Shown here in pieces: positions 63,888 to 64,000 of a stretch of DNA of 64,000 bases. A program made the position numbers and the translations under genes. Numbering within the stretch: position 1 is the stretch's first letter; each line of letters opens with the position of its first letter. Origin of the DNA: Cedecea neteri (GTDB lineage: Bacteria; Pseudomonadota; Gammaproteobacteria; Enterobacterales; Enterobacteriaceae); the NCBI RefSeq assembly GCF_000758305.1, contig NZ_CP009458.1, forward strand, positions 2,294,001-2,358,000, read 5' to 3'. The notes under the pieces are model-generated. The model had not been told where the DNA came from and did no database searches. It worked only from the letters and a program-made list of their open reading frames with translations.

Positions 63888-64000
63888 ATGCAAAAATTAT
63901 TAGGTTTAGTGATTATTTTCGTCTGTGTTGTCGGCGGTTTTCTGATGTCTGGTGGGCGGCTGGCCTCGTTCTGGCAGCCTGGTGAAATTATCATCATCCT
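63888..64000 (+). CDS. lafT: Stator protein MotA (LafT), N-terminal fragment
   Basis: The window ends after 37 codons. The visible start (MQKLLGLVIIFVCVVGGFLM, then SGGRLASFWQPGEIIII) is the first membrane helix and the GGxLxxLxQPxE motif of MotA-type stator subunits. It lies 24 bases after lafS. The proton- or sodium-type choice cannot be read from this fragment; the partner gene lafU should follow outside the window. Confidence 0.9.
   Translation, partial: MQKLLGLVIIFVCVVGGFLMSGGRLASFWQPGEIIII

Overview
This window is chromosomal DNA of an Enterobacteriaceae member. The landmarks argU (tRNA-Arg, anticodon TCT), folD and ybcJ are those of the E. coli folD-sfm-fimZ-argU neighbourhood, and the coding style is enteric. 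The genus cannot be fixed from the sequence; genera known to carry a complete second flagellar system, such as Cedecea or Enterobacter relatives, would fit.

Region 1 (1-17.9 kb) is a surface-adhesion and signalling island. After the start of a short-chain dehydrogenase gene and a two-gene unit (zinc-ribbon membrane protein plus LuxR-type regulator) comes a four-gene chaperone-usher fimbrial operon with a DUF1120-type major subunit. It is followed by a pertactin-like classical autotransporter and three LuxR-type response regulators interleaved with two very large BvgS/EvgS-type sensor kinases. One kinase-regulator pair (9.1-13.4 kb) has every signalling motif. The other pair (13.4-16.9 kb) has lost the ATP-binding boxes of the kinase and part of the acidic pocket of the receiver. 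A third, complete regulator faces the degenerate kinase across a perfect 18-bp palindrome.

Region 2 (17.9-23.6 kb) is core or metabolic: argU, folD, ybcJ, a PTS EIICB permease with a MalI-like LacI-family repressor and tandem 12-bp palindromic operators, an LprI/DUF1311-type secreted protein, and an intergenic repeat with a 45-bp period.

Region 3 (23.6 kb to the end) is an almost complete lateral (Flag-2) flagellar locus in the order flhA-flhB-fliR-fliQ-fliP-fliN-fliM (minus strand), lafK-fliEFGHIJ (plus), a cargo segment, flgN-flgM-flgA (minus), flgBCDEFGHIJKL-lafW (plus), a second cargo segment, two tandem flagellin genes, fliDSTKL, the sigma-28 gene lafS, and the first codons of motA, where the window stops. 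LafK is a sigma-54 activator. Consensus -24/-12 sites lie before flgB and fliD. Conserved sigma-28-like elements lie before both flagellin genes and, with one extra spacer base, before flgM. This implies the hierarchy LafK/sigma-54, then hook-basal body and filament-cap/lafS genes, then LafS-dependent flagellin, with FlgM as anti-sigma factor.

The first cargo segment holds a fused GT2-GT25-like glycosyltransferase, a FliB-like protein, a GT25 enzyme, a DXD-type sugar transferase and an AT-rich SGNH-like protein, which looks like a flagellin-modification module. The second holds a DUF943/DUF3289 pair and a ToxR-like regulator (LafZ) with a FidL-like membrane partner. No chemotaxis genes are present, FliM lacks its CheY-binding N-terminus and FlgJ lacks its muramidase domain. 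All statements come from reading the sequence; no database search or composition calculation was run.
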